A stretch of DNA of 64,000 bases. It comes from Curtobacterium pusillum (GTDB lineage: Bacteria > Actinomycetota > Actinomycetes > Actinomycetales > Microbacteriaceae). The translations under genes were made by a program, and so were the position numbers. The notes beneath the pieces are model-generated. The model ran no database searches. It had not been told where the DNA came from and saw only the letters and a list, made by a program, of their open reading frames with translations. Positions within the stretch are counted from its first letter, which is position 1. Every line of letters starts with the position of its first letter. Below are positions 8,162 to 16,270 of this stretch, in pieces. The stretch is from contig NZ_JABMCE010000079.1 of NCBI RefSeq assembly GCF_013359865.1, forward strand, positions 1 to 64,000, in the 5' to 3' direction.

Positions 8162-9478
8162 GTGACTCGTCCCACCAGCCACTCCGCCCCCGGTGCCGCC
8201 GTGCGCCTCCGTCTCGCCGCCACCGGTCTCGCACTCGCGGGACTGCTCGGCACGGTGGTCCTCGACGCGCCGTCGGCCGGCGCGGCGACGTACCCCTCGT
8301 GGGACGAGGTGATGGCGGCGCGCGGGCAGGAGTCCGCCAAGCAGGACCAGATCACCGAGATCAAGGGCATCATCTCGGGCCTCTCCGCCAAGGTGAAGGC
8401 GGCCGAGGCCGAGGCGCAGCGGCTCGGCACCGAGTTCTTCGAGGCGCAGAGCGACGCGCAGGACGCGGCCGAGAAGGAACAGCGGCTCCGTGCCGACGCC
8501 GAGGAACACGCCGACGTCGCGGAGCAGAGCGCTGCCCAGGCCGGGCAGTTCGCCGCGCAGATGGCCCGCTCCGGCGGTGCCGACGTCACCGCATCGGTCA
8601 TCTCCGGGGGCGAAGACGCCAGTGACCTCCTCTACAACCTCGGTGCGCTCAGCAAGCTGTCCGAGCAGGCCGAGCGGGTCGAGGCCGCCGCCACCGCCGA
8701 CGCCGCCGTGGCCCGCTCGCTCACCGCCCAGGCGGACCGGGCAGCCGAGGCGCTGGACGAACTGGCGGCCGAGGCCGAGCGGCGCATGCAGGCGGCCCAG
8801 GCCGCGGCGGACGCGGTGCAGTCGGCGTACGACGAGCAGCAGAGCAACAAGGCCCGGCTCGACGCACAGCTCGCGACGCTGACCTCCGGCCGGGTCCGGA
8901 CCGAGGCGGAGTTCGCCAAGGGCGAGGCCGTGCGCAAGGCGGCGGAGGAGAAGGCCGCGCGTGAGGCCGCGGCTCGGGCTGCTGCGGCTGCGGCTGCCGC
9001 TGCCGCGAACAGCGGTGGCTCGGGCAGCAGCGGATCGGGGTCCAGCGGATCCCCCGGGTCCGGTTCCGGCACCGGCTGGGTACGGCCGGCGAGCGGGTAC
9101 GTGATCAGCCCGTACGGGTGGCGGGTCAACCCTTACACGGGCGCCGTCGCGCTCCACCAGGGCACCGATCTCACGAGCGGCTGCTCGACGCCGATCGTCG
9201 CCGCGGCTGCGGGCACCGTCGACTACGTCGGCTGGTACGGCGGGTACGGCAACTACGTCCGCATCAGCCACGGTGGCGGGGTGCAGACGGCGTACGGACA
9301 CATCGTGAACGGCGGCTTCCGCGTCAGCCCGGGCCAGCACGTCTCGGCCGGGCAGCTCATCGCCCTGGTCGGTTCGACCGGGCAGTCCACGGGCTGCCAC
9401 ACGCACTTCGAGGTCCACCTCAACGGTGCGACCACCGATCCCGTCCCGTTCATGCAGGCTCGGGGCGTCGCCTTCTAG
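8162..9478 (+). CDS. Secreted M23 (LytM-type) peptidoglycan endopeptidase with coiled coil
   Basis: A 438-aa exported protein likely to cut or regulate cutting of peptidoglycan peptides. A basic N-terminus and hydrophobic segment (LAATGLALAGLLGTVVL) end at an Ala-rich cleavage site. Residues ~45-270 form a long Ala/Glu-rich coiled coil, as in NlpD/RipA-like division hydrolases. A Gly/Ser linker leads to the M23 domain from ~310. Zinc ligands are visible as HQGTD and HTHFE, so the catalytic site looks intact. The GTG at 8162 is preferred because TAGGCT lies 7 nt before it (leaderless pattern); the in-frame ATG at 8144 is the alternative. Its stop codon overlaps that of the convergent phosphotransferase gene. 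Confidence 0.85.
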   Translation: MTRPTSHSAPGAAVRLRLAATGLALAGLLGTVVLDAPSAGAATYPSWDEVMAARGQESAKQDQITEIKGIISGLSAKVKAAEAEAQRLGTEFFEAQSDAQDAAEKEQRLRADAEEHADVAEQSAAQAGQFAAQMARSGGADVTASVISGGEDASDLLYNLGALSKLSEQAERVEAAATADAAVARSLTAQADRAAEALDELAAEAERRMQAAQAAADAVQSAYDEQQSNKARLDAQLATLTSGRVRTEAEFAKGEAVRKAAEEKAAREAAARAAAAAAAAAANSGGSGSSGSGSSGSPGSGSGTGWVRPASGYVISPYGWRVNPYTGAVALHQGTDLTSGCSTPIVAAAAGTVDYVGWYGGYGNYVRISHGGGVQTAYGHIVNGGFRVSPGQHVSAGQLIALVGSTGQSTGCHTHFEVHLNGATTDPVPFMQARGVAF

Positions 9479-10281
9479 TCTCCGGTGCGCTGCCCCTCGG
9501 CCCCGGTCGCCGTCTCGACACCGTCGTCGTCCAGGTTCCAGAGTGCGCGGTACCAGGCCGTCCGCTCCTCGTCGACCGGCAGCCCGTACGCCTCGTGGAA
9601 CAGCTCGTCCCACCCGGGGCCGTAGTTCCAGCCGAGCGCCATCGTCGCCACGCCCAGGTCCGCCCACCTGTCCGCGATGCCGAGCGCGTCGAGGTCGACG
9701 TGCCCGACCCACCGGCCGTCCACTCCGATCAGGGTGTTCGGCGTGCAGGGGTCTCCGTGGCAGACCACCACGCGGTCGATCGGCGGCTCCGGCCCGAGCG
9801 CGTCGGGGTCGGCTCCGGCAGCGCGCGCCCGCCCGGAACGCTGCGCGGTCGACCACTCGAACGGGCAGTCCGGCACGGGCAGGGTGTCGTGCAGCGCGCG
9901 GAGCCCCTCGCCCACGGCGATCACCGCCGTCCGGGGCTCGTCGTGCCACCGGGGGTCGACGGCGCTCCAGCCCGGCAGCGCCCGGGTCCGGAGCCAGACG
10001 CCCTCGTCGTCGGCACCGTGGTCGATCAGCTCCGGAACCCTCGCGTAGCGCGAGGCCCAGGTCAGCCGAGCGGCCTCGCCGACGATCCACGGCGCGTACA
10101 CGTGCGGGAGCACCTTGACGTACTCCTCGGCGCGCCCGTCGTCACCGATCCGGAAGGTGCGCCCGCCGATCTCGTTGACCCACACAGCCTGTACCGGACG
10201 CCCGTGCGCGGCCTCGGTGACGACGTGCGGCACCACGACGTCGCCCCGCGCACGGGAGAGTCCGTCGATCGAGCGCGGCAT
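9475..10281 (-). CDS. APH(3')-type phosphotransferase family protein
   Basis: A 268-aa protein with the aminoglycoside/choline-kinase fold. The catalytic loop is VVCHGDPCTPN (about residues 177-187) and the metal-binding segment HVDLDALGIADRWADLG follows about 12 residues later. The spacing matches APH(3') enzymes. It is the last gene of the Asp23-type operon, 6 nt after the AmaP-like gene. Chromosomal relatives in actinobacteria are mostly uncharacterised small-molecule kinases, so antibiotic resistance cannot be claimed. Its stop overlaps the stop of the M23 peptidase gene. Confidence 0.8.
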   Translation of the reverse strand: MPRSIDGLSRARGDVVVPHVVTEAAHGRPVQAVWVNEIGGRTFRIGDDGRAEEYVKVLPHVYAPWIVGEAARLTWASRYARVPELIDHGADDEGVWLRTRALPGWSAVDPRWHDEPRTAVIAVGEGLRALHDTLPVPDCPFEWSTAQRSGRARAAGADPDALGPEPPIDRVVVCHGDPCTPNTLIGVDGRWVGHVDLDALGIADRWADLGVATMALGWNYGPGWDELFHEAYGLPVDEERTAWYRALWNLDDDGVETATGAEGQRTGD

Positions 10282-10287
10282 GCGGCC

Positions 10288-10881
10288 TCAGTGCACCCGG
10301 TCCGTGCGCCCTGACCCCGAGCCACCGCGCGCGATCTCGAGCAGCACCGGCAGTCGGGCGCCGAGCAGCACGTCGAGGTCGGCGACGATGCCCTCGACCC
10401 TGGTCGTGACCTCGCGCGGCGATGCCCCTCGACGCGGTCGGACCCGGATCCGGATCGCCCGACCGCCGCTGACCCGGTAGACGTCGACCGCGAGCGACCC
10501 CACCTGCGGCACGGCACCGATCGCGGACGACAGGGCGTGCTGCACGGCAGCGGCGTCGATCCGCACCGTGCCGGCGACACCATCAGCGGATCCGTCATCC
10601 TCGACCACGGTGCCGACCCGACCGCCCCCGAGCGTCGTCAGCACGACGAGCGCCAGGATGCCGAGCACCACGCCACCGCCGAGGACCCACGTCCACGCGG
10701 TCACCGCCGCGTCACGGCGGGCGTCGGAACCGAGGTCGTCCAGGGAACGGGCCCAGTCGTGCCACGTCGCCGCCGCCCACGGCACGGTCAGCACCAGGAT
10801 CGTGCCGACCCCGAGCGCCAGCAGCGCCAGACCGACGAGGACGAGCGCCGTGCGGCCCACGCCGCGGTTCGTCGCGTTCAT
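10288..10881 (-). CDS. AmaP-like membrane protein of the Asp23 operon
   Basis: A 197-aa protein with two N-terminal transmembrane helices (about residues 8-33 and 63-85) and a ~100-residue cytoplasmic domain. That layout is the one seen in AmaP, the membrane anchor of Asp23 in Firmicutes. The C-terminal domain (VQHALSSAIG, then VDVYRVSGG and a basic VRPRRGASP) resembles an Asp23-like fold. The ATG overlaps the upstream stop (ATGA). By position it probably anchors the two Asp23-type proteins; this is inference from synteny. Confidence 0.6.
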   Translation of the reverse strand: MNATNRGVGRTALVLVGLALLALGVGTILVLTVPWAAATWHDWARSLDDLGSDARRDAAVTAWTWVLGGGVVLGILALVVLTTLGGGRVGTVVEDDGSADGVAGTVRIDAAAVQHALSSAIGAVPQVGSLAVDVYRVSGGRAIRIRVRPRRGASPREVTTRVEGIVADLDVLLGARLPVLLEIARGGSGSGRTDRVH

Positions 10882-11528
10882 CCGTCCACCCGTCCGGTCG
10901 GCTGCACGCGGACCCGCGCGGCGAGGGCGGGTGACGCCTCGATGGCGGCGAACTCCGCCGTCACGGCCTCGGTCGCCGCGACCGCGGGCACGTCGACACC
11001 GGCTGCGGGGCGGAGCACCACGTCCACCGTCCGGCGTCCGACCGTGCCGACGGCGGCGTCAGGGCCGAGCCGGGTCGCCGAGCGTGCGGCACGGGCGGCG
11101 GCCGACGCCAGCACCTCGTCGTCGACCACGACGGCGAGACGGTCGGAGGACATCGCGTGCCGCGGCCGACGCTGCGGCAGGAGGCCCTGTGCGAGGAACA
11201 CGAGCCCGACGAGGGCCACGATCGCCGCGGTGCCGATGACGACCGTCGTGTCGAGGCCCTCCGGCGCCCCGACGGCGCCGTCCACGACGTCACGCGGGTC
11301 GATCCCGAGCACGCGCTGGTCGAGCAGCACGAGCGTGGCGGCGAACACGGCGGCCACGGCGACGACGAGTGCGACGAGCATCGCGACCACGACGGCACCG
11401 GCACGGGACGCGTTCGTCTCACGCCGGATGATCCGGCGGTACACGCGGTCGTGGGTGGGCCCGGCCGGGGTCACGCGTGGGTCCGGGGCCGGGGTCACGC
11501 GTGGGTCCGGGAAGGACCGGTCGGTCAT
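10878..11528 (-). CDS. DUF6286-type membrane protein
   Basis: A 216-aa protein with two transmembrane helices (about residues 43-67 and 95-115) and a cytoplasmic Asp23-like C-terminal part. The N-terminus contains a short tandem duplication, DPRVTPAPDPRVTPAG, caused by a direct DNA repeat at about 11470-11513. It overlaps both neighbours by 4 bp. DUF6286 is the family I believe applies, because such proteins are regularly found in Asp23 operons of actinobacteria. Function unknown. Confidence 0.6.
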   Translation of the reverse strand: MTDRSFPDPRVTPAPDPRVTPAGPTHDRVYRRIIRRETNASRAGAVVVAMLVALVVAVAAVFAATLVLLDQRVLGIDPRDVVDGAVGAPEGLDTTVVIGTAAIVALVGLVFLAQGLLPQRRPRHAMSSDRLAVVVDDEVLASAAARAARSATRLGPDAAVGTVGRRTVDVVLRPAAGVDVPAVAATEAVTAEFAAIEASPALAARVRVQPTGRVDG

Positions 11529-11866
11529 CGGACCCTCCTCGGCACGTCCACGATCGACGACGAGAACGTCACGGTCACGCGTTGGACGTGTCGTCCGGTG
11601 ATGGTCTGGAGCCGCTCGGCGATCGCGCCGCGTGCCCGGTGCGCCCTCGTGGTGACGGGTTCGTGGGGGACCGCGTGGCTCCCGAGCACGGGCACCGCGA
11701 GCGGGGCGGTGATCTCGACCGCGAGCGCACCGTGACCGTCGTCGGCGACCCGGGCACGCGCCTCCTGGAACGGCACGCGGAGTTCCTCGGCGGCCACGGC
11801 CTGGGCGGTGTGCACGAGTGCTGCCGCGCCGATGCGGTCGTACCCGGCGACGGCAGCCTCGCTCAC
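11525..11866 (-). CDS. Short Asp23/Gls24-like protein
   Basis: A 113-aa cytoplasmic protein. It has the features of a reduced Asp23 domain: an alternating hydrophobic strand region (ALAVEITAPLAVP) and a helix plus strand at the end (IAERLQTITGRHVQRVTVTFSSSI). The GTG start at 11866 overlaps the previous stop (GTGA). The fold assignment is by pattern and operon context only. Confidence 0.6.
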   Translation of the reverse strand: MSEAAVAGYDRIGAAALVHTAQAVAAEELRVPFQEARARVADDGHGALAVEITAPLAVPVLGSHAVPHEPVTTRAHRARGAIAERLQTITGRHVQRVTVTFSSSIVDVPRRVR

Positions 11867-12054
11867 GACGAACTCCGGCGTCCGCGCAGCACGTCGAGCA
11901 GCCGGCGGAAGTCGATGTCGCCCGTGGCGATGCGGGCGACCAGTCCGCCCACGAGCATGAACACGGCGACGACGACGAACGCCCAGAAGCCGAGCGTCAC
12001 CGCCACGATCGCGAGGAGTGCGCCGACGCCCATGCCGACGACGGTGGCGTTCAC
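11863..12054 (-). CDS. DUF2273-like small membrane protein
   Basis: A 63-aa protein with two close transmembrane helices and a short basic tail (DFRRLLDVLRGRR). Small membrane proteins of the DUF2273 kind occur beside Asp23 genes in many Gram-positive bacteria and are thought to tether them to the membrane. The GTG start overlaps the upstream stop (GTGA). Confidence 0.65.
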   Translation of the reverse strand: MNATVVGMGVGALLAIVAVTLGFWAFVVVAVFMLVGGLVARIATGDIDFRRLLDVLRGRRSSS

Positions 12055-12509
12055 CGGACGCGACCCTCGGCCTCGTCGACGGCACCGTTGAGCGCCGGGA
12101 TGTTCACGTCGTTGATGGCGATGTTGACCTCGGTGACCTCGAGCCCGACGAGCTCGGTCACAGCGCTCGCGACCGCGGCACGGACAGCGGTGGCGACCTC
12201 CATCATCGGCGTCGGGTAGTCGACCACGATCGTCAGGTCGACGGCGACCTGGGTCTCGCCGACCTCGACGCGGACGCCCTGCCCGAGCGCGCTCGACCCG
12301 ATGGCGTCGCGGATGGCGCCGAACGCCCGTGCCGCGTTGCCGCCGAGCGCGAAGACGCCGGGGACGTCACGCGCGGCGATGCCGGCGACCTTCGCGACCA
12401 CGGTGTCATCGATGATCGTCCTGCCCTTGGATGTCACCTGCGTCGTGGTGGTGCCGGCCGCGGGGCCGGTCGTCGCGGTCCCGTCGACGCGGTTCGTCGT
12501 CGATGCCAT
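12051..12509 (-). CDS. Asp23/Gls24 family envelope stress response protein
   Basis: A 152-aa cytoplasmic protein and the first gene of a six-gene operon. Typical Asp23 features are TIIDDTVVAKVAGIAARDVPG near residue 32, VRVEVGETQVAVDLTIVVDY in the middle, and a helix followed by VTEVNIAINDVNIP near the end. A strong GGAGG lies 6 nt before the ATG at 12509. Asp23 proteins form membrane-associated assemblies that respond to cell-wall stress, and the operon's membrane proteins fit that role. Upstream, 78 bp separate it from divergent xthA. Confidence 0.88.
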   Translation of the reverse strand: MASTTNRVDGTATTGPAAGTTTTQVTSKGRTIIDDTVVAKVAGIAARDVPGVFALGGNAARAFGAIRDAIGSSALGQGVRVEVGETQVAVDLTIVVDYPTPMMEVATAVRAAVASAVTELVGLEVTEVNIAINDVNIPALNGAVDEAEGRVR

Positions 12510-12587
12510 GAGTGCCTCCGATGCGGTCTGGTGCTGGACTCCCAGCGAACACCATCGTGCCGGGAAGAGACCGGTAGGTTCGAACCC

Positions 12588-13424
12588 ATGCGCGTGGCGA
12601 CCTGGAACGTGAACTCCGTCCGCACCCGAGTGGGCCGGATCGTCGACTGGCTGGTGCGTGAGGACGTCGACGTCCTCGGCATGCAGGAGATCAAGTGCAA
12701 GCCGGAGCAGTTCCCCGTCGAGGCGTTCGAGGCCGCCGGCTACCAGGTCGAGGCGTACGGCCTGAACCAGTGGAACGGTGTCGCCTTCGCCAGCCGCCTG
12801 CCGATGGACGACGTCACCCGCGACTTCCCCGGCCAGCCCGGCTTCCTGAAGGGCCACGAGGGGCCGGACGTGCCCACCGAGGCACGCGCCCTCGGCGTCA
12901 CCGTCGACGGCGTCCGACTCTGGAGCCTGTACGTGCCGAACGGCCGCGAGGTCGGCGACCCGCACTACACGTACAAGCTCGACTGGCTGGCCCAGCTGGC
13001 CGACCGGACCTCGGAGTGGCTCGAGGCGTCGCCGGAGACCCCGCTGGCGCTGATGGGTGACTGGAACGTCGCACCGCTCGACTCCGACGTGTGGGACGTC
13101 AACGTCTTCCAGGGGCACACGCACGTGAGCGAGCCGGAGCGCGCCGCCTTCCGGGAGTTCGAGGCCCGCGGACTGCAGGACGTGGTGCGCCCGATCGTGC
13201 CGGACGGCTACACGTACTGGGACTACAAGCAGCTGCGGTTCCCCCGGAACGAGGGCATGCGCATCGACTTCGTCCTGGGGTCGCAGGCGTTCTCCGACGT
13301 CGTCACGGACGCCCGCATCCACCGCGACGAGCGGAAGGGCGACGCACCGAGCGACCACGTGCCCGTCACGGTCGACCTCGACCTCGAGACGTCGCTCGAC
13401 GACGACCGGCCGATGATCTTCTGA
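12588..13424 (+). CDS. xthA: Exodeoxyribonuclease III / AP endonuclease
   Basis: A 278-aa DNA-repair enzyme of the EEP superfamily that cleaves at abasic sites and degrades 3' ends. All signature motifs are present in order: ATWNVNSVR at the start, MQEIK (metal-binding Glu, ~residue 34), LYVPNGR, GDWNVAP (catalytic Asp and Asn), and SDHVPVTVDL at the end. The ATG at 12588 follows a TAGGTT box by 7 nt with no Shine-Dalgarno, consistent with leaderless transcription. Confidence 0.93.
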   Translation: MRVATWNVNSVRTRVGRIVDWLVREDVDVLGMQEIKCKPEQFPVEAFEAAGYQVEAYGLNQWNGVAFASRLPMDDVTRDFPGQPGFLKGHEGPDVPTEARALGVTVDGVRLWSLYVPNGREVGDPHYTYKLDWLAQLADRTSEWLEASPETPLALMGDWNVAPLDSDVWDVNVFQGHTHVSEPERAAFREFEARGLQDVVRPIVPDGYTYWDYKQLRFPRNEGMRIDFVLGSQAFSDVVTDARIHRDERKGDAPSDHVPVTVDLDLETSLDDDRPMIF

Positions 13425-13519
13425 CGTCTCTGTTACGCCCCGCGTAGCCCGCCGTTGAGCGGCGAGCCGACGGCGACGTAGGTTTCCTGCACCGAACCCC
13501 TTCGAGAGCAGGTGAAGCC

Positions 13520-13777
13520 ATGTCCCGCACGACCCCGTCGACGATCCTTCCGATCCAGCGCGTCATGGCCGACGCCACCCCCCGCGCCTGGAGGGACGGC
13601 ATCGTCGTCGAGACCCGCGCCGCCGGGCTCGTGGTCGCGTTCCTCGACGGCGGCGTGACGCAGCTACGGGCGGCGGACGCCGACGGTCTCGTCTCGGTCG
13701 GCGACCCGGTCGCCCACCACCCGGCCGCGGAGATCCTCAGCGCGGGCGGTCGGAAGACCACCGCGCGCGTCGCGTAG
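13520..13777 (+). CDS. Small conserved-looking hypothetical protein
   Basis: An 85-aa soluble protein. It begins with a basic stretch and then shows a short beta-rich core (GIVVETRAAGLVVAFLDGG) with a Gly-turn pattern like small SH3 or KOW barrels. No catalytic motif is visible. A GAGCAGGTGAAG sequence precedes the ATG by a usual distance and a TAGGTT promoter box lies at 13479-13484. Function unknown. Confidence 0.55.
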   Translation: MSRTTPSTILPIQRVMADATPRAWRDGIVVETRAAGLVVAFLDGGVTQLRAADADGLVSVGDPVAHHPAAEILSAGGRKTTARVA

Positions 13778-13788
13778 GAGCCAGGCGC

Positions 13789-14196
13789 TCAGGCGCTCAT
13801 CGAGGCCATCATCGCCTCGCACTTCGCGACCATCTCGTCGCAGGCCATCGCGCAGTAGCGGCATGACTCCTCCATGTCGGCGTGGGTGCGGCACTCGGCG
13901 GCACACGCCTTCCCCATGGCCGTGCAGGCCATGAGCATCGCGCGCATGCTGTCGGCGTCCATGCCCATCGGCCGCATCATCATCCGCATGCCCGTGTCGG
14001 CCATCATCGACATGTTCGAGCACAGGGCGGCGCAGGTCGCCATCTCCGAGCCCATGCGCATGTCGCTCGCGGAGCACATCGTCGCGGCCATCGACGCGGC
14101 GTTCATCGCCATCATCGTGTCCTGCATCATGTCCATGTCCATCGCCATGGGCATCTCCGTCGCGGACATGCTCTTCATCATCGCCATCGTGTCCAT
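13789..14196 (-). CDS. Met- and Cys-rich four-helix copper-storage-like protein (Csp/DUF326-type)
   Basis: A 135-aa protein in which I count 38 methionines and 10 cysteines. Cysteines are spaced to line helices (CAALC, ACTAMGKAC, AAEC, SCRYCAMAC, VAKC), the pattern of Csp-type four-helix bundles that store Cu(I) in their core. The N-terminal third is almost a Met-repeat (MAMDMDMM and similar), a feature of periplasmic Cu/Ag-binding segments. No signal peptide is visible, so cytosolic storage is more likely than export. An AGGAGG box lies 8 nt before the ATG at 14196. Copper or silver binding is inferred from composition. Confidence 0.75.
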   Translation of the reverse strand: MDTMAMMKSMSATEMPMAMDMDMMQDTMMAMNAASMAATMCSASDMRMGSEMATCAALCSNMSMMADTGMRMMMRPMGMDADSMRAMLMACTAMGKACAAECRTHADMEESCRYCAMACDEMVAKCEAMMASMSA

Positions 14197-14288
14197 CGGG
14201 GGACCTCCTGTTCCTCGTTCGGTGGCGCCCACCGTACGCGCCCCGCGGAGACCGCAGGCTACGACCACGTGAAGAATCCGCCGAGCGG

Positions 14289-14585
14289 GCACGACATGCC
14301 ACGCTCCGCCCGCCGAGCGGGCGGAATCCGCCGTCCCCACGCAGCGAGTGCGACGGAAACGGCCCACTCGCGCACACGACAAGCACACGACGGACGGGAG
14401 GCGCGGTGCCAGGCCGCCCCGCGCCTCCCGTCCGCGAGCAGGCACGACGCGCCACGCGCCGCCCGCCGAGCGGGCGGAATCCGCCGTCCCCATGCAGCGA
14501 GTGCGACGGAAAAGGCCCACTCGCGCACACGACAGCACACGGCGGCACACGGCGGACGGGAGGCACGGCGCCGGGCCGCCCCGCG
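14289..14585. repeat. Two-copy 153-bp tandem repeat with internal hairpins
   Basis: A ~92-bp block starting at 14289 reappears at 14442 with only a handful of differences, so the repeat period is 153 bp. Each unit has a CGCCCGCCGAGCGGGCGG dyad. The first also contains a 16-bp-arm hairpin (14391-14406 with 14419-14434) built from GACGGGAGGCGCGG, a one-base variant of the window-wide motif. It fills the 393-bp gap after the AEC transporter gene, so some of it may terminate that transcript. No gene is visible in the gap. Confidence 0.7.
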
Positions 14586-14589
14586 CCGG

Positions 14590-15513
14590 CTACGGGTGCA
14601 GGAGCGCCGCGACGGCCACCAGGACCGGCACGGAGCCGATCGTCGAGATCAGGACCACATCGCGGGCGACGGGGACCGCGGCGCCGTACCGCTGCGCGTA
14701 GTTGAACACGTTCTGCGCCGCCGGCAGCGCCCCGAGCGTCGTCAGCACGAAGACGTCGTGGGCGCCGAGTCCGAACACGAACCGTGCGAACACGAACGCC
14801 ACCGCCGGCATCACCACGAGCTTGATCGACGACGCGACGATGACCTCCGTCCGGATCGCCGGGTCCCGCAAGGGCGTCGCACCGTGCAGGCTCATGCCGA
14901 ACGAGAGCAGCACGACGGGCACGGCGGCCGCCCCGACGAGGGAGAACGGCTCGAGGACGGGCGTCGGCAGCTCGATGCCCGTCGCCGAGAAGAGCAGCCC
15001 GACGAGCGACGCGATGATGATCGGGTTCCGGAACGGCCCCGAGATCCGACGTCCCACGCTGCCGCCCGCCGAGGTCGCGGTGTCCAGGATCGTCAGCGCG
15101 ATGGGCGCGAGCACGATGAGCTGCAGGAGGATCACCGGCACGACGGCGGTCGCCTGCCCCAGGACATACACGGCGACCGGCAGCCCGATGTTGTTCGCGT
15201 TGACGTAACTCGACGCGAGGGCCCCGACCGTGGTGGTCGCCAGCGGCCGGCGGAGCACCACGCGGAAGACCACGCCGGCGCCGAGTGCGACGACGACCGC
15301 GCTGATGAGCGACACCCACAGCATCGGGGACAGCAGGACGTGGATGTCCGCCGTCGCGATCGTGTGGAACAGCAGGCACGGCATGAGCACGAAGAACGCG
15401 AGCCGGCTCATCACGAACTGGGCGTGCTGGCCGAGGAGACCGATGCGTCCGACGACGTACCCGGCGGCGATGATCGCGCCGATGATCGCGAAGCCCGTCA
15501 ACACGCCACCCAT
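14590..15513 (-). CDS. AEC (auxin efflux carrier) family transporter
   Basis: A 307-aa inner-membrane protein with about ten transmembrane helices in two inverted halves. The half-break is a basic segment (GRRISGPFRNP, about residue 150). SSYVNANNIGLPVA in the first half is the typical Asn/Gly/Pro-containing crossover region of AEC/BART carriers. Substrates in bacteria include malate and other organic acids, and none can be assigned here. I prefer the ATG at 15513 (about 305 residues is normal); an in-frame ATG at 15534 adds 7 residues. It diverges from the nitroreductase gene. Confidence 0.85.
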   Translation of the reverse strand: MGGVLTGFAIIGAIIAAGYVVGRIGLLGQHAQFVMSRLAFFVLMPCLLFHTIATADIHVLLSPMLWVSLISAVVVALGAGVVFRVVLRRPLATTTVGALASSYVNANNIGLPVAVYVLGQATAVVPVILLQLIVLAPIALTILDTATSAGGSVGRRISGPFRNPIIIASLVGLLFSATGIELPTPVLEPFSLVGAAAVPVVLLSFGMSLHGATPLRDPAIRTEVIVASSIKLVVMPAVAFVFARFVFGLGAHDVFVLTTLGALPAAQNVFNYAQRYGAAVPVARDVVLISTIGSVPVLVAVAALLHP

Positions 15514-15577
15514 CGCGTCCCATCCTTGCACCATGCGGGAACGCCCACTGCTCCATGTGACGTCGCTCAGGACGGAA

Positions 15578-15589
15578 ATGCGTACGCAT
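15578..15589. promoter_or_regulatory. 12-bp perfect palindrome in a divergent promoter region
   Basis: ATGCGTACGCAT lies between the AEC transporter and nitroreductase genes, just before a TACCGT -10-like box (15595-15600). Its position suits an operator. No regulator gene is adjacent. Confidence 0.4.
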
Positions 15590-15609
15590 CGAATACCGTT
15601 GGAGACACC

Positions 15610-16206
15610 ATGACCTCGACGAACTCCAGCACCCTCACGCGCTCGACCGACTCCAGCCAGCCCCTCGTCCCCCTCCTCGAGGAGCGGTGGAGCCCCCGTT
15701 CCTACGACGAGACCGCGACGATCTCGGACGCGCAGTTCGACGCCGTCCTGGAGGCCGCGCGCTGGGCCCCGTCGGCCATGAACTTCCAGCCGCGTCGCTT
15801 CATCGCGGGCCGACGCGGCACCGAGACGTTCCGGAAGATCAACGAGAACCTCCTCGGCTTCAACGCCTCCTGGGCCTTCCGGGCCAGCGCCCTCGTCGTC
15901 GGTGTGCTCGAGACCGTCACCGAGGACGGCGAGGAGCGGGCGTTCGCCCAGTACGACCTCGGCCAATCCCTCGCGGCCTTGACCGTGCAGGCACACGCGG
16001 AGGGTCTCCACGTGCACCAGATGGCGGGCATCGACGCCGAGGGGCTCCGCGCCGCATTCGACCTCCCCGAGCGCTTCCTGCCGTACACGGTCACCGCGAT
16101 CGGCACGGTCGCGGACCCGTCGCAGCTCGGCGAGAAGGCCGCCGAGCGCGAGGTCGCTCCCCGCACCCGGATCGCGCTCGACGAGGTCGTGCTCGTCAAG
16201 GAGTAG
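15610..16206 (+). CDS. Nitroreductase family flavoprotein
   Basis: A 198-aa FMN-dependent oxidoreductase. The RWSPRSYDE segment near residue 26 is the FMN-phosphate-binding start of the family. APSAMNFQPRRFI follows, and DLGQSLAALTVQAHAEGL is the conserved central helix. Length matches small nitroreductases. A GGAG box precedes the ATG. Substrates could be nitro compounds or quinones; not predictable. Confidence 0.87.
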   Translation: MTSTNSSTLTRSTDSSQPLVPLLEERWSPRSYDETATISDAQFDAVLEAARWAPSAMNFQPRRFIAGRRGTETFRKINENLLGFNASWAFRASALVVGVLETVTEDGEERAFAQYDLGQSLAALTVQAHAEGLHVHQMAGIDAEGLRAAFDLPERFLPYTVTAIGTVADPSQLGEKAAEREVAPRTRIALDEVVLVKE

Positions 16207-16224
16207 GCACCGCACCACCGCGGA

Positions 16225-16256
16225 CGCGGCCGGGGTCCCTCGGGATCCCGGCCGCG
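16225..16256 (+). terminator. Intrinsic terminator after nitroreductase gene
   Basis: Ten-bp perfect arms (16225-16234 and 16247-16256) with a 12-nt loop, 18 bp after the stop codon. It abuts the thioesterase promoter, whose TAGTAT box starts at 16257. Confidence 0.7.
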
Positions 16257-16262
16257 TAGTAT
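16257..16262 (+). promoter_or_regulatory. -10 box of a leaderless transcript (thioesterase)
   Basis: TAGTAT followed by 8 nt and then the ATG at 16271. There is no Shine-Dalgarno, so transcription probably starts at or next to the start codon. Confidence 0.5.
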
Positions 16263-16270
16263 GTAGTGAC

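Noticed and set aside
9475-10281. Aminoglycoside resistance gene
   Set aside because: The APH fold is clear, but the gene belongs to a chromosomal Asp23-type operon. Substrate cannot be inferred.
12576-12587. AGGTTCGAACCC resembling a tRNA T-arm
   Set aside because: No acceptor stem, D-arm or anticodon arm surrounds it. It is the leaderless promoter and start region of xthA.
14289-14585. Possible CRISPR-like array
   Set aside because: Only two 153-bp units, no short direct repeats with unique spacers, and no cas genes.
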